A DNA stretch of 15,740 nt from JACDAV01 sp036556145 (GTDB taxonomy: Bacteria; Chloroflexota; Limnocylindria; Limnocylindrales; CSP1-4): the NCBI GenBank assembly GCA_036556145.1, contig DATBKB010000021.1, positions 1 to 15,740 of the forward strand, read 5' to 3'. Within the stretch, counting starts at the first letter, position 1. The number at the start of each line of letters is the position of its first letter. Position numbers and translations under genes: made by a program. The notes under the pieces were generated by a model. The model was not told the DNA's origin. It saw nothing but the letters and a program-made list of their open reading frames with translations, and did not search any database. Of the stretch, positions 1 to 6,576 are shown one piece after another.

Positions 1-1
1 C

Positions 2-70
2 CGTCGGGCCGAGGAGCACCGGGGCCACGATGAGCCCCGGGCACCCCGGCCCGACCGGATGGAGCGCTAA
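2..70 (+). CDS. C-terminal tail of an upstream gene (partial, unrecognised)
   Basis: The frame beginning at base 2 is open from the window edge to a TAA at 68-70. Nearly all its codons end in G or C, as expected for a real gene in this genome. The 22 visible residues are charged and Arg/Pro/Glu/His-rich, resembling a disordered C-terminus. Another frame is also open through here, so the call rests on codon-position bias and is weak. No family can be assigned from so short a piece. If real, this gene converges on the minus-strand gene ending at base 95. Confidence 0.3.
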   Translation, partial: RRAEEHRGHDEPRAPRPDRMER

Positions 71-94
71 CGGGTCAGCTGGAGCGCTGGGACT

Positions 95-832
95 TCAGCG
101 CGTCGGTGCGTAGCCCGGCGCAGGAGCGGGCTCCTCGAGGACCTTCACGGGACGCCGTCCGAGGCTCGCCATCGCGAACCCGGCGATGCCGCCGCCGAGG
201 ATTGCGACCGCGAGGATCGCGAGGATCGGAACGCCGGTCGCCGGAGCCCCGAGCGAGTCGACTCTGGCCTGGAGCGCGTCGCGCTCCCGCTCGAGAAGCC
301 CGACGCGGCTGTTCGCGGCCGAGAACTTCAGCTCGAGCTGCTCGATCCGGCCACTGTACGCGGTCTGCAGCTCGGCCCGGAGATCCGCCTTGGCCTGCTC
401 GACGAGCTTGAGCGTCGCCGACGCATCGAAGGCGGGCATCCCGCCGGAGGCCGTCAGCACGGTCACCATCGTCGGCGGGCTCGACATCTCGAGCTGATCC
501 AGCTCGACGCGCCACGTCCAGAAGCCGGCCTCCGGGAAGCGAAGCGGGGCGACGAAGTGGCCCGTCGGGCCGGACGGCTGCGCCTCGACACGCAACGTCT
601 CGCCGGTCGACGAATTCTCGAGGACGACGGTCGCCTTGACGAAGCCGGCCGGCGTCACGCCGTGCTGAAGGACGGTGAAGCCGAGCTCGTCGGTCTCGCC
701 CGCCTTCGGCTGGTCGCCGGCGCTGCCCTCGTCGGGCGCGATCGTGGCCCAGCCGCCCGCGAGGGCGGACCCGGCCAGGAGCAATGTGGCGAACATGGCG
801 GCCGCGCCGCCGGTCAGGAATCGGCGTCTCAT
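95..832 (-). CDS. Secreted YtkA/FixH-like Ig-fold protein with coiled coil and C-terminal membrane anchor
   Basis: The 245-aa product starts with an Arg-rich Sec signal peptide (residues 1-26, cleavage likely after ALA). Residues about 40-125 form a beta-rich domain with GFTVLQHG, GHFVAPLRFPEAG and FWTWRVEL, the pattern of YtkA-like/FixH-like Ig-fold domains, which are often linked to copper or envelope stress. Residues about 141-195 are a charged heptad-like coiled coil, 201-224 are one hydrophobic membrane span, and the last 20 residues are a short basic then Pro/Ala tail, presumably cytoplasmic. The predicted topology is therefore an extracytoplasmic sensor-like head on a stalk. The ATG at 832 has GGGAG about 9 nt upstream. 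Function is not known; the domain assignment is by pattern only. Confidence 0.8.
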   Translation of the reverse strand: MRRRFLTGGAAAMFATLLLAGSALAGGWATIAPDEGSAGDQPKAGETDELGFTVLQHGVTPAGFVKATVVLENSSTGETLRVEAQPSGPTGHFVAPLRFPEAGFWTWRVELDQLEMSSPPTMVTVLTASGGMPAFDASATLKLVEQAKADLRAELQTAYSGRIEQLELKFSAANSRVGLLERERDALQARVDSLGAPATGVPILAILAVAILGGGIAGFAMASLGRRPVKVLEEPAPAPGYAPTR

Positions 833-903
833 CGTCCGGGCTCCCGTGCAGGTGGTCTGACGCGACTCCTACACCGGGCCCGGACCGATGGTTCCCCCGG
901 GGG

Positions 904-1359
904 CTAGTTCGTCTTCTTGACCGACTGGGTGAGCTTCGCCAGGTCGATCCGGTAGGCGTAGCAGATCGCCTTGCGGCTGCCGTCGGCCCACGCTTCGTCC
1001 GTGGGGACGAACCAGCCGATGTCGAGGACCTCCTGGCTCAGCAGGTCCTGACCGGTGTAGGACAGGAAGGCCGGGAGGCAGTTCTGGGCCGCCCAGGCGC
1101 CCCACTGGTCATCCGACAGGGCGGCCGCGCCCTTGGCGGCCGGGTGCTCCGCCGCGAACACGACCTCGTTGTCGTGCGGATCGGTGCACGGCGTGTGCTG
1201 GACGTCGGAGATCTCCTGGATCGCTCCCGGATCCTGGAAGCAGTCACCGACGCGGAGGTCGCTCGCCGAGCCCGACAGGCGATCCCGGAGCACGAATGCG
1301 ACGACGACGATCACGGCGATGATCGCGATCCGGACCCCGATCCCACTCAGGAACTTCAT
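904..1359 (-). CDS. Membrane-anchored four-cysteine protein, Septum_form-like domain
   Basis: The 151-aa product has one N-terminal membrane span (residues 7-24) followed by an extracytoplasmic domain. It begins with VGDCF and has CTDPHDNEVV at 58-67, the hallmark of the Septum_form (PF13845-type) domains common in Actinobacteria and some Chloroflexota. Four cysteines (C40, C58, C94, C133) could form two disulfides outside the cell. I chose the ATG at 1359 (MKFLSG...) rather than the in-frame start at 1389, because the membrane span should follow directly and GGAGAGGG lies just upstream. The domain name comes from a founder protein implicated in septation; a real division role here is unproven. 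Confidence 0.8.
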   Translation of the reverse strand: MKFLSGIGVRIAIIAVIVVVAFVLRDRLSGSASDLRVGDCFQDPGAIQEISDVQHTPCTDPHDNEVVFAAEHPAAKGAAALSDDQWGAWAAQNCLPAFLSYTGQDLLSQEVLDIGWFVPTDEAWADGSRKAICYAYRIDLAKLTQSVKKTN

Positions 1360-1424
1360 CCAACCACCCTCTCCGTGGCGCGCGCCCACGGTGGCGTTCC
1401 CCGGTGACGGCCGGGACGGTGCGT

Positions 1425-1430
1425 AGGTTA
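1425..1430 (-). promoter_or_regulatory. Possible -10 box for the four-cysteine membrane protein
   Basis: Reading the minus strand, TAACCT lies about 65 nt upstream of the ATG at 1359 and matches TANNNT. No convincing -35 is seen at 16-18 nt. The 153-nt gap between the two minus-strand genes would otherwise have no promoter, so the downstream gene either uses this site or is read through from the gene at 1905. Confidence 0.3.
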
Positions 1431-1512
1431 GCCGGACTGAGGTGGGCCGTGAGGGGCCAGAGGTCAGGGGTCCCAGCCACCCGGTCGGTGCCCACCGGGG
1501 CGGCCGCGAGCC

Positions 1513-1905
1513 TCAGCGGCTGCTCCACCAGGCAACGATCGCGGCCACCGCGAGCTGGAGGGGGACGAGCGCCCCGAACGTCTCGCCGAGGTAATCGATG
1601 AAGCCGAGGGCGCCGCCCTCGGCCAGCGCGAGGAGCCAGATCCCGAACCAGCCGAGGACGACCGACTCGAGCGCCGTGGCCACCGCAAGCGCCCGCCGGG
1701 TGTCGGCGCCGAGCGTGTTTCCGGCCCCGGCGCGGAGGGCGTCCGCGACGAAGCGAGCCGTGACGGCCGCGACGACGAGCAGGCCGACCGTGACAAAGGC
1801 AGCCGCCACGAGTGCGATCGAGACGATCGCGCCGGCCAAGCTCGCGACCGACGCGTACACGATGCCTCGCGCGGGGCTGCGCCGGACCGGCTCCCCATGG
1901 GTCAT
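1513..1905 (-). CDS. Small multi-span membrane protein, unknown function
   Basis: The 130-aa product is strongly hydrophobic with three to four predicted membrane spans: a long Ala/Val-rich stretch around residues 14-53 (one or two spans), one near 75-100 containing GWFGIWLLALAEGG, and one at the C-terminus ending in AWWSSR. I recognise no catalytic motif or named family. The start is placed at the second in-frame ATG (1905): the first ATG (1914) overlaps a good -10 box (TACGAT), and position 1905 lies 7 nt beyond that box, where transcription should begin. The mRNA would then be leaderless, which agrees with the absence of a Shine-Dalgarno sequence at either ATG. The gene is divergent from the helical/DUF433 pair. 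Confidence 0.7.
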   Translation of the reverse strand: MTHGEPVRRSPARGIVYASVASLAGAIVSIALVAAAFVTVGLLVVAAVTARFVADALRAGAGNTLGADTRRALAVATALESVVLGWFGIWLLALAEGGALGFIDYLGETFGALVPLQLAVAAIVAWWSSR

Positions 1906-1912
1906 GCCGGCC

Positions 1913-1918
1913 ATCGTA
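1913..1918 (-). promoter_or_regulatory. -10 box TACGAT for a probably leaderless transcript
   Basis: On the minus strand TACGAT is followed by exactly 7 nt and then the ATG at 1905, so the expected transcription start falls at or next to the A of the start codon. The -35 region is not well conserved. The mirror-image promoter at 1952-1957 has the same 7-nt spacing. Confidence 0.5.
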
Positions 1919-1951
1919 GCCCCGGCCGTGGCGACCGCCGGGACGCGCCGC

Positions 1952-1957
1952 TAGACT
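1952..1957 (+). promoter_or_regulatory. -10 box TAGACT for a probably leaderless transcript
   Basis: TAGACT matches TANNNT and is followed by 7 nt and the GTG start at 1965. No Shine-Dalgarno sequence precedes the GTG. A leaderless mRNA beginning at the GTG is the simplest reading. The -35 match is weak (TGGCGA at 17-nt spacing). Confidence 0.5.
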
Positions 1958-1964
1958 CCGCGAC

Positions 1965-2447
1965 GTGACCCACCCGAGCCTCGGCCTCCCACCGCCCGAC
2001 CTGACCGCGGGGCATCCGGGTGCCGTCGAGCGACTGAGGCGAGCGCGGCGCCGCCTCGGCGCGCGGGCGCTGGAGGTCGCGCTCGAGCGCGACCCGTCGA
2101 TGGCCGACCGGCACGGTGAGCTGGGCCTGCGGAAGCTCCTGCGCGACACCGAGCCGCTGCTCGACCGCCTCGCCCTTTCGCTCGCGTCGAACGACAAGAT
2201 GGCTATCGCCGCCTGGGCCGAGTGGGTCGCGCCGCTCTACCGGCGCCGCCGGGTGCCGATGGACGACCTCGTCCATCTCTGCGAGGGCGTCCGCCTCGCA
2301 GTACCGGCGGTCCTGCTGCCGGAGGAGCGCGAGCTCGCCGACGCCGCGATCGACGAGGCAATCCGCGTCCTGCGCTGGCATCGCCGCCTCGCCGGCGACG
2401 CTCGGAAGCGGAACCGGATCCTCGCCGCGATCTACAAGGGCGCCTGA
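1965..2447 (+). CDS. All-helical 160-aa protein paired with a DUF433 protein, function unknown
   Basis: The product is almost entirely predicted alpha-helix, rich in Arg, Leu, Ala and Glu, with no signal peptide or membrane span. Its centre (about residues 76-112) reads as a bundle with WAEWVAPLYRRRRVPMDD and HLCEGVRLAVP. This loosely resembles the helical N-terminal sensor bundles of RsbRD/PucR-type regulators, a comparison made from memory and weak. The C-terminus is basic. The GTG at 1965 is chosen because a -10 box sits 7 nt before it; an internal ATG at 2100 is the alternative and would remove 45 residues. The stop codon overlaps the ATG of the DUF433 gene (TGATG), so the two are probably translated together and may form a complex. 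Confidence 0.7.
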   Translation: MTHPSLGLPPPDLTAGHPGAVERLRRARRRLGARALEVALERDPSMADRHGELGLRKLLRDTEPLLDRLALSLASNDKMAIAAWAEWVAPLYRRRRVPMDDLVHLCEGVRLAVPAVLLPEERELADAAIDEAIRVLRWHRRLAGDARKRNRILAAIYKGA

Positions 2448-2788
2448 TGACGATCAAGTGGGTCAAGGTCGACCCGCTGGTGATGAACGGCGAGCCCTTC
2501 TGCTACGGCTCCCGGCTGACCGTTCGACAGCTCCTCGAGCTGCGCCGCAACGGCTACACGCTGACCGACCTGCTCAAGGACCACCCCGAGCTGCGGACCG
2601 TCGGCATCGCGGCGGCGTATTCGTTCGCCGCGCGGCACCGCGACCGGTATCGCGAGTTCTTCGAGCCCGACGGCTCGCTGTCCGGCCCCGGCTACTCGCC
2701 GGACGAGGCCGCCGGGCTGCCCGAGCAGTACCGGCTGCCCGGCATCGTCCTCGCCGGCCCGAAGCCGAGCCGTCAGAAGCGCAGCTGA
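2447..2788 (+). CDS. DUF433-domain protein
   Basis: The 113-aa product carries the DUF433 signature over residues about 9-65: DPLVMNGEPFCYGSRLTV, then LLELRRNGY, DLLKDHPEL, and an Ala-rich helix ending AARHRDRY. DUF433 proteins are small winged-helix-like putative DNA binders, often the antitoxin half of pairs with PIN-fold or DUF5615 partners. Here the partner is instead the upstream helical protein, whose stop codon this ATG overlaps by one base. The last 45 residues (Gly/Pro-rich, basic end) extend beyond the usual 75-80 aa domain. The central Cys19 replaces the residue after the usual GxPxI pattern. Direct regulation or toxin-antitoxin activity is inference only. Confidence 0.8.
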   Translation: MTIKWVKVDPLVMNGEPFCYGSRLTVRQLLELRRNGYTLTDLLKDHPELRTVGIAAAYSFAARHRDRYREFFEPDGSLSGPGYSPDEAAGLPEQYRLPGIVLAGPKPSRQKRS

Positions 2789-2791
2789 AAT

Positions 2792-2806
2792 CGGCCCCTC
2801 GGGCCG
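2792..2806. terminator. Hairpin between convergent genes, possible bidirectional terminator
   Basis: CGGCCC-CTC-GGGCCG forms a perfect 6-bp GC stem with a 3-nt loop, lying in the 22-nt gap between the DUF433 gene and the convergent lipoprotein gene. On the minus strand it is followed by ATTTC, on the plus strand by no U-tract, so termination would be inefficient or factor-assisted. Confidence 0.4.
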
Positions 2807-2810
2807 GCGC

Positions 2811-3986
2811 CTACTCGATCGTGAACGGCAGCGTGATCGAGTCGCCCGAGTCGCGCAGCGTCAGCGTCACGGCGTAGTCGCCGGTCTGGAACACCCCGCT
2901 CGACGGCGGCGTGATCCAGGCCCAGGCGAACGTCGTCCGCTCCGTGTAGTTGAAGGAGTTGCTGAACAGGTCGCGGTCGCCGCGCCGCCACGTGAACTCG
3001 ACCGTGTCGGCGACGCCGTCGTCGAGCTCGTAGACGACGTAGATGTTCCCGGAGCGGGCCGGGAACGTGTCCTCGAAGCTCGACTGGTCCGGGTGCTCCT
3101 GGCCTTCCTCGTCGATCAGCTCCGCGGCCATGCCGGCGACCTTGAAGTCGGTCGAGGCGAGCTGGTCCTCGATGTCGCCGCCACCACCGGGCGTCGGCGT
3201 GGGTGTCTCGCCCGGCTCGGTCCACTTCCACGTCCGGATGAGCTCCATGAACGTGAGCTCCTGGGCCTGGTCGGTCGTCGTCAGCTGGACCTCGTACATC
3301 TTCCCGTTGCGCTGCATGACGAAGATGACGATCGACGTCTCGCCGGAGGTGAGTTCCCAGGTCGAACTGAAGCCGTAGGCGCGCGTGCCGTCGAAGCACT
3401 CCCTGAGGTCGTCGTCGAGGAGCGTCGTCAGCTGGGGCTGGGTGCTGAGCCAGGCCAGCTCACGGATGAAGAGCTCCTGGCTCTCGGTCGAGACGCCCGG
3501 AATCACCCAGGCGCTGACACCGACCGAGCCATCGATCGACCGCACGAGGTCGACGTGGTGGGTGTCGTCGTCGGCCAGGCCGGTTTCCTCGAACGTGTCC
3601 GGGCTCACCGACGAGTTGGCCGGGATGTCCTGGCCGGCCGAGACCCACTCGGACGGATGGCTGAACCGGTAGTCGCCCTCCTCGCCTTCGAGCTCGGTCC
3701 AGCCCGCGGACGCGTTCGTCGGGCCGGTCGATTCGCACTCGGTCGCGCCGGTCGTCGGCGTCGGGCTGACGGTCGGCTCGACGGTCGGCGTCGGCGAGGC
3801 GGTCTCGGCCGCCGTCGGTGACGGCGTCGCGGTGCCGGTCGGGCTCGGCGTCGGTGCCGCGGCGGGGCCGCAGGCGACGACAACCAGGACGAGTCCCGCG
3901 AGCGAGGCCGCCAGGCGGCCTCCGGGCGTGTGGCGCCCCTCGGACGTACGGCGCCTCACAGGCGCACGGCGACGCGTGACGGACAC
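2811..3986 (-). CDS. Two-domain surface lipoprotein with Thr/Pro linker
   Basis: The 391-aa product begins with a long Arg-rich n-region, a hydrophobic core and a lipobox ending VVAC, giving lipidated Cys39. Residues about 43-80 are a Thr/Pro/Ser linker typical of Chloroflexota and Actinobacteria lipoproteins. Residues about 95-258 form a domain containing YRFSHPSEW, similar in pattern to the PsbP/Mog1-like fold. A second TPTPTP-Gly linker leads to a C-terminal beta-sandwich (about 270-391) ending in DYAVTLTLRDSGDSITLPF, an Ig-like extracellular domain. The start is GTG at 3986, with GGAGGAGGAGG about 9 nt upstream and a TTGACA promoter beyond. It is monocistronic. Likely role: cell-surface binding or sensing; ligand unknown. 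Confidence 0.8.
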   Translation of the reverse strand: MSVTRRRAPVRRRTSEGRHTPGGRLAASLAGLVLVVVACGPAAAPTPSPTGTATPSPTAAETASPTPTVEPTVSPTPTTGATECESTGPTNASAGWTELEGEEGDYRFSHPSEWVSAGQDIPANSSVSPDTFEETGLADDDTHHVDLVRSIDGSVGVSAWVIPGVSTESQELFIRELAWLSTQPQLTTLLDDDLRECFDGTRAYGFSSTWELTSGETSIVIFVMQRNGKMYEVQLTTTDQAQELTFMELIRTWKWTEPGETPTPTPGGGGDIEDQLASTDFKVAGMAAELIDEEGQEHPDQSSFEDTFPARSGNIYVVYELDDGVADTVEFTWRRGDRDLFSNSFNYTERTTFAWAWITPPSSGVFQTGDYAVTLTLRDSGDSITLPFTIE

Positions 3987-4037
3987 AGGCCGGGCCCTCC
4001 TCCTCCGTGCGCTCCCTCGCTTGGGACCGGGCCATCA

Positions 4038-4065
4038 TCGTTAGGGACATGGTGCGTCCTGTCAA
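4038..4065 (-). promoter_or_regulatory. Sigma70-type promoter for the lipoprotein gene
   Basis: On the minus strand a perfect TTGACA (4065-4060) is followed 16 nt later by TAACGA (4043-4038); shifting one base gives AACGAT at 17 nt. The strong GGAGGAGGAGG ribosome site and the GTG at 3986 follow. This is the best -35 match in the window. Confidence 0.6.
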
Positions 4066-4092
4066 ACAGGGGGCCCGTCGGGGAACGGATGG

Positions 4093-4098
4093 TAGGCT
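4093..4098 (+). promoter_or_regulatory. Possible -10 box of the MIP18-PduO-BI-1 operon
   Basis: TAGGCT lies 27 nt before the ATG at 4126. A GGAG ribosome site at 4116-4119 sits 6 nt before the ATG, giving a short leader of about 20 nt. No clear -35 is seen. It is back-to-back with the lipoprotein promoter. Confidence 0.35.
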
Positions 4099-4125
4099 TT
4101 CCGCAGCGCAGACCCGGAGACCCAC

Positions 4126-4485
4126 ATGACCGACGCGACCACGAAGCCGACCACCGATCCAGCCTCCGCGCCGACCACCGACGGGGCACAGCCGACCTTT
4201 GATCCCCAGCGGCGAGCCACCGAGCTCGCGATCCTCGACGCCCTCCGATCCGTCGTCGATCCCGAGATCGGGATGAACGTCGTCGAGCTGGCGCTGATCA
4301 AGCAGATCATCCTCGGCGAGGCCGAATCCGAGATCAAGATGATCCTGACCACGCCCTTCTGCCCGTATGCCGGCTCGATGATCCAGCAGGTTCGCGAGCA
4401 GGCCGAGTCGGTCGTCGAGCACCCCGTCAAGGTGACCCTGCTGGCCGAGCGCTGGGACCCGCGCGACGCCGGCCTCATGTGGTGA
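4126..4485 (+). CDS. MIP18 family (DUF59, SufT-like) Fe-S cluster assembly protein
   Basis: The 119-aa product has a disordered Thr/Pro/Asp-rich N-terminus (1-25) and a DUF59/MIP18 domain (about 30-112). Diagnostic motifs are DPEIGMNVVEL (45-55) and TTPFCPYAGSM (75-85) with the conserved Cys79; the C-terminus ends ERWDPRDAGLMW, the usual WxP-type end. The family helps insert or transfer iron-sulfur clusters into client proteins in the cytoplasm. GGAG lies 6 nt before the ATG. The stop overlaps the adenosyltransferase start, so it is the first gene of a three-gene operon. The Thr-rich leader is longer than in minimal family members. Which client it serves is not evident. Confidence 0.9.
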   Translation: MTDATTKPTTDPASAPTTDGAQPTFDPQRRATELAILDALRSVVDPEIGMNVVELALIKQIILGEAESEIKMILTTPFCPYAGSMIQQVREQAESVVEHPVKVTLLAERWDPRDAGLMW

Positions 4486-5120
4486 GCGAGCGCCGCTCGC
4501 GCGACTCGGCGGTCGCAACCGGCCGGGGCGACGACGGCAGCACGGGGCTCCTCTTCGGCGGTGAGCGGATCCGCAAGGACGATCCCCGGACCGAGGCCTA
4601 CGGCACGATCGACGAGGTGGTCGCCGCGCTGGGCGTCGCCCGTGCCGAGCTCGGCACGAAGGCCGACTATGGCGTGCTCTCGCCGGCACTCGAACCGCTC
4701 CCCGAGCTCGTCCTGCGGTTCCAGCGTGAGCTCTTCGTCGTGGCCGCGGAGCTGGCGACGAACCCGGATGCGTGGGATCGGCTCGAGGACGGCCGCACCC
4801 GTGTCTCCGCCGCGATGGTCGAGGGCCTCGATGCGGCCCTGGCAGACCTGGAGGCCCGGATCACGATGCCGCGGGAGTTCGTCGTTCCGGGCGAGACCCG
4901 GACGAGTGCCGCGCTGGAGGTGGCCCGAACCATCCTCCGCCGCGCCGAGCGTCGGGCGGTGGGGTTGGCCCGTGACGGGTTGATCCCCGGAGCCCATTTG
5001 CTACCGTATCTCAACCGCCTGGCCGATCTGCTCTGGGTCCTTGCCAGGGCCGCCGAGCAGGCCGAGGCCCGAACTGCCACCCCGTCGCGGACGAGGCGCA
5101 ACAGGAGCACGAAGACATGA
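4479..5120 (+). CDS. PduO-type cob(I)yrinic acid a,c-diamide adenosyltransferase
   Basis: The enzyme transfers the adenosyl group of ATP to cob(I)alamin, producing coenzyme B12. The 213-aa protein shows the PduO/MMAB ATP-binding N-terminus TGRGDDGSTGLL (14-25), RIRKDD and EAYGTIDE (39-46), the core ARTILRRAERR (149-159) with the catalytic Arg/Glu cluster, and the C-terminal helix YLNRLADLLW (177-186) that contacts cobalamin. A basic tail (about 197-213) is extra. Two starts are possible: GTG at 4479 (7-nt overlap) or GTG at 4482 (classic GTGA overlap with the upstream stop); they differ by one residue. The end overlaps the BI-1 gene by ATGA. Presence of this gene implies B12-dependent enzymes elsewhere in the genome. 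Confidence 0.93.
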   Translation: MVSERRSRDSAVATGRGDDGSTGLLFGGERIRKDDPRTEAYGTIDEVVAALGVARAELGTKADYGVLSPALEPLPELVLRFQRELFVVAAELATNPDAWDRLEDGRTRVSAAMVEGLDAALADLEARITMPREFVVPGETRTSAALEVARTILRRAERRAVGLARDGLIPGAHLLPYLNRLADLLWVLARAAEQAEARTATPSRTRRNRSTKT

Positions 5121-5821
5121 CCGCGCAGAACCCACCCGCATTCGGCAGCCAGGGGGTCGCCGTCCGGCCGTCACCGGAGCTGGCCGGCCAGGTCCTGACC
5201 CAGGCCTTCGCCTGGATGTTCGTCGGGCTGCTCGTGACGGCCGCGACCGCGAATTTCGTCCAGGGGAACGAGGCGCTCCTCGAGTTCGCCGCCGACAACT
5301 GGCTGCTGCTGTTCGGCGCGCAGGTCGTGCTCGCGCTCGGCATCCAGGGCTTGATCCGGCGGATGAACGCTGTGGTCGCGCTCGGACTGTTCTTCGTGTT
5401 CGCGATCACGATCGGCCTGACCGTCGGCCTGATCGTGTCGTTCTACACGGGGGCGTCCGTCGCAACGGCCTTCCTGAGCGCGGCGAGCGTCTTCGGCGCG
5501 GCCGCCCTGTACGGCTACACGACCAAGCGACCGCTGGTTCGCTTCCAGCACTTCATCGGAATCGCCCTGATCGGGTGGTTCGTGGCGATCGTCGTCAACC
5601 TGTTCCTCGGCAACTCGACGATCGGGATCATCCTGTCGCTGGTGACGGTGGGGCTCTTCACGGTCCTCACCGCCTACGACGTCAAGCGGCTGCGCGAGGG
5701 CGACTACATCGACTGGGCGGGCTCGCCGGAGCGCGCCGCCGTCCTCGGCGCGGTCCACCTGTACATCGCCTTCATCAACATCTTCCTGTCGCTGCTGAAC
5801 CTGCTCGGCGACCGCGACTGA
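5117..5821 (+). CDS. Bax inhibitor-1 (BI-1/YccA/YbhL) family membrane protein
   Basis: The 234-aa product has about seven membrane spans filling residues 30-230 after a polar N-terminus. Family hallmarks are SVFGAAALYGYTTKRPL (124-140), the YD motif of span six (AYDVKRLREGDY, D188) and the C-terminal LYIAFINIFLSLLNLLG. In Bacillus YetJ a pair of aspartates, one in each of the last two motifs, forms a pH-sensitive latch controlling calcium leak; here the first is kept (D188) but the second position is Ala218. The ATG overlaps the adenosyltransferase stop by 4 nt, making this the last gene of the operon. A calcium-leak role is family knowledge, not shown here. Confidence 0.92.
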   Translation: MTAQNPPAFGSQGVAVRPSPELAGQVLTQAFAWMFVGLLVTAATANFVQGNEALLEFAADNWLLLFGAQVVLALGIQGLIRRMNAVVALGLFFVFAITIGLTVGLIVSFYTGASVATAFLSAASVFGAAALYGYTTKRPLVRFQHFIGIALIGWFVAIVVNLFLGNSTIGIILSLVTVGLFTVLTAYDVKRLREGDYIDWAGSPERAAVLGAVHLYIAFINIFLSLLNLLGDRD

Positions 5822-5840
5822 CCCGCGGCGGTTCAGCGCG
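5813..5840. other. Inverted repeat spanning two convergent stop codons
   Basis: CGCGaCTGA and TCAGCGCG can pair (8 bp with one bulged A, 11-nt loop) across the 11-nt gap between the BI-1 and HAD genes. Part of the symmetry is trivial, since two facing TGA stops always make TGA...TCA. No U-tract follows on either strand. It could act as a weak bidirectional terminator. Confidence 0.25.
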
Positions 5841-6576
5841 CGAGCACCAGGTCGGCGACCGAGTCGAGGACGAGATCGGCGTTCCGCTCGAGGTCCGCCC
5901 GCGCGCTGACGCCCGACAACACGCCGATGACGCGGCCGCAGCCGGCCGCGCGGCCCATCGCCATGTCGGCGGCCGAGTCGCCGACAACTGCCGTCCGCGA
6001 GGGCTCGACGCCGACGCGCGCGCAAATTGCCGCGACGGCGTCGGGTGACGGCTTGACCGGGATCCTGTCGTCGGCCGCCGCGATCGCATCGACGAGGTCG
6101 CCGACGCCGAGCCCGGCGAGCGTCGCTTCCGTCGGCTGACGGTCGTCGCTCGTGGCGACGGCGATCCGGCGGCCGGCGGCGCGGAGGTCGTGAAAGAGGC
6201 CGACCAGATCGGCCGTCGGCTTCGCGAGAGCGACGGGATCCGGCGGATGCCAGGCTTTCGCGAGGGCGGCCCGCGCGACGCCCTCGTCCACCCCCGCATC
6301 GACCAAAACGCCGACGACCATCTCCCTGAGCTGCGCCATCGGCGTGACCGCAAGCGGACTGCCCGCGATCGTCCGTCCCGCCACCGCGTCGAAGCCGAGC
6401 GTCTCGAACAGCCGTGACGCCAGCGCGCGGCCGGTCAGCGTATCGAGGCGCGTTGCGAGCTCGACGAGCCACGGCGCCCACATCGCGTCGAAGTCGATGA
6501 GGGTGCCGTCCTTGTCGAAGATGACGAGGTCGATGCCGGCGAGCGGATCGCCGGAGGGAGGCCGCGCGGCGGTCAC
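5833..6576 (-). CDS. HAD-superfamily phosphatase (phosphoglycolate-phosphatase-like), last gene of an ABC importer operon
   Basis: The 247-aa cytoplasmic enzyme has all four HAD motifs: FDKDGTLIDFD (nucleophile D21, acid D23), TSDD (S143), VKPSPDA (K175) and VVGDSAADM (D200, D204). A helical C1 cap lies between motifs I and II (about 35-115), as in Gph-like phosphatases. I chose the GTG at 6576 because it overlaps the ATPase stop as GTGA; an in-frame ATG at 6633 would add 19 Arg-rich residues inside the ATPase gene and is unlikely. Translational coupling to the transporter suggests that it acts on the imported compound, releasing phosphate from a phosphomonoester. The Asp-rich cap start (DFDAMW) is conserved in a subgroup I recognise but cannot name by substrate. 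A phosphonatase role is possible but unsupported. Confidence 0.88.
   Translation of the reverse strand: MTAARPPSGDPLAGIDLVIFDKDGTLIDFDAMWAPWLVELATRLDTLTGRALASRLFETLGFDAVAGRTIAGSPLAVTPMAQLREMVVGVLVDAGVDEGVARAALAKAWHPPDPVALAKPTADLVGLFHDLRAAGRRIAVATSDDRQPTEATLAGLGVGDLVDAIAAADDRIPVKPSPDAVAAICARVGVEPSRTAVVGDSAADMAMGRAAGCGRVIGVLSGVSARADLERNADLVLDSVADLVLAR

Noticed and set aside
60..88. Direct repeat TGGAGCGCT at 60-68 and 80-88, with a GCGCTG/CAGCGC hairpin just after
   Set aside because: Two short GC-rich copies at the end of a gene in this base composition are not enough to call an operator or attachment site.
1484..1502. CCCGGT/ACCGGG hairpin downstream of the small membrane protein gene
   Set aside because: There is no U-tract on the minus strand, and 6-bp GC stems occur often by chance at this GC content.
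3460..4689. Long minus-strand open frame covering the lipoprotein start, its promoter and the MIP18 gene
   Set aside because: It is Arg/Pro-rich shadow coding that crosses a good promoter and two recognisable genes; no motif is present.
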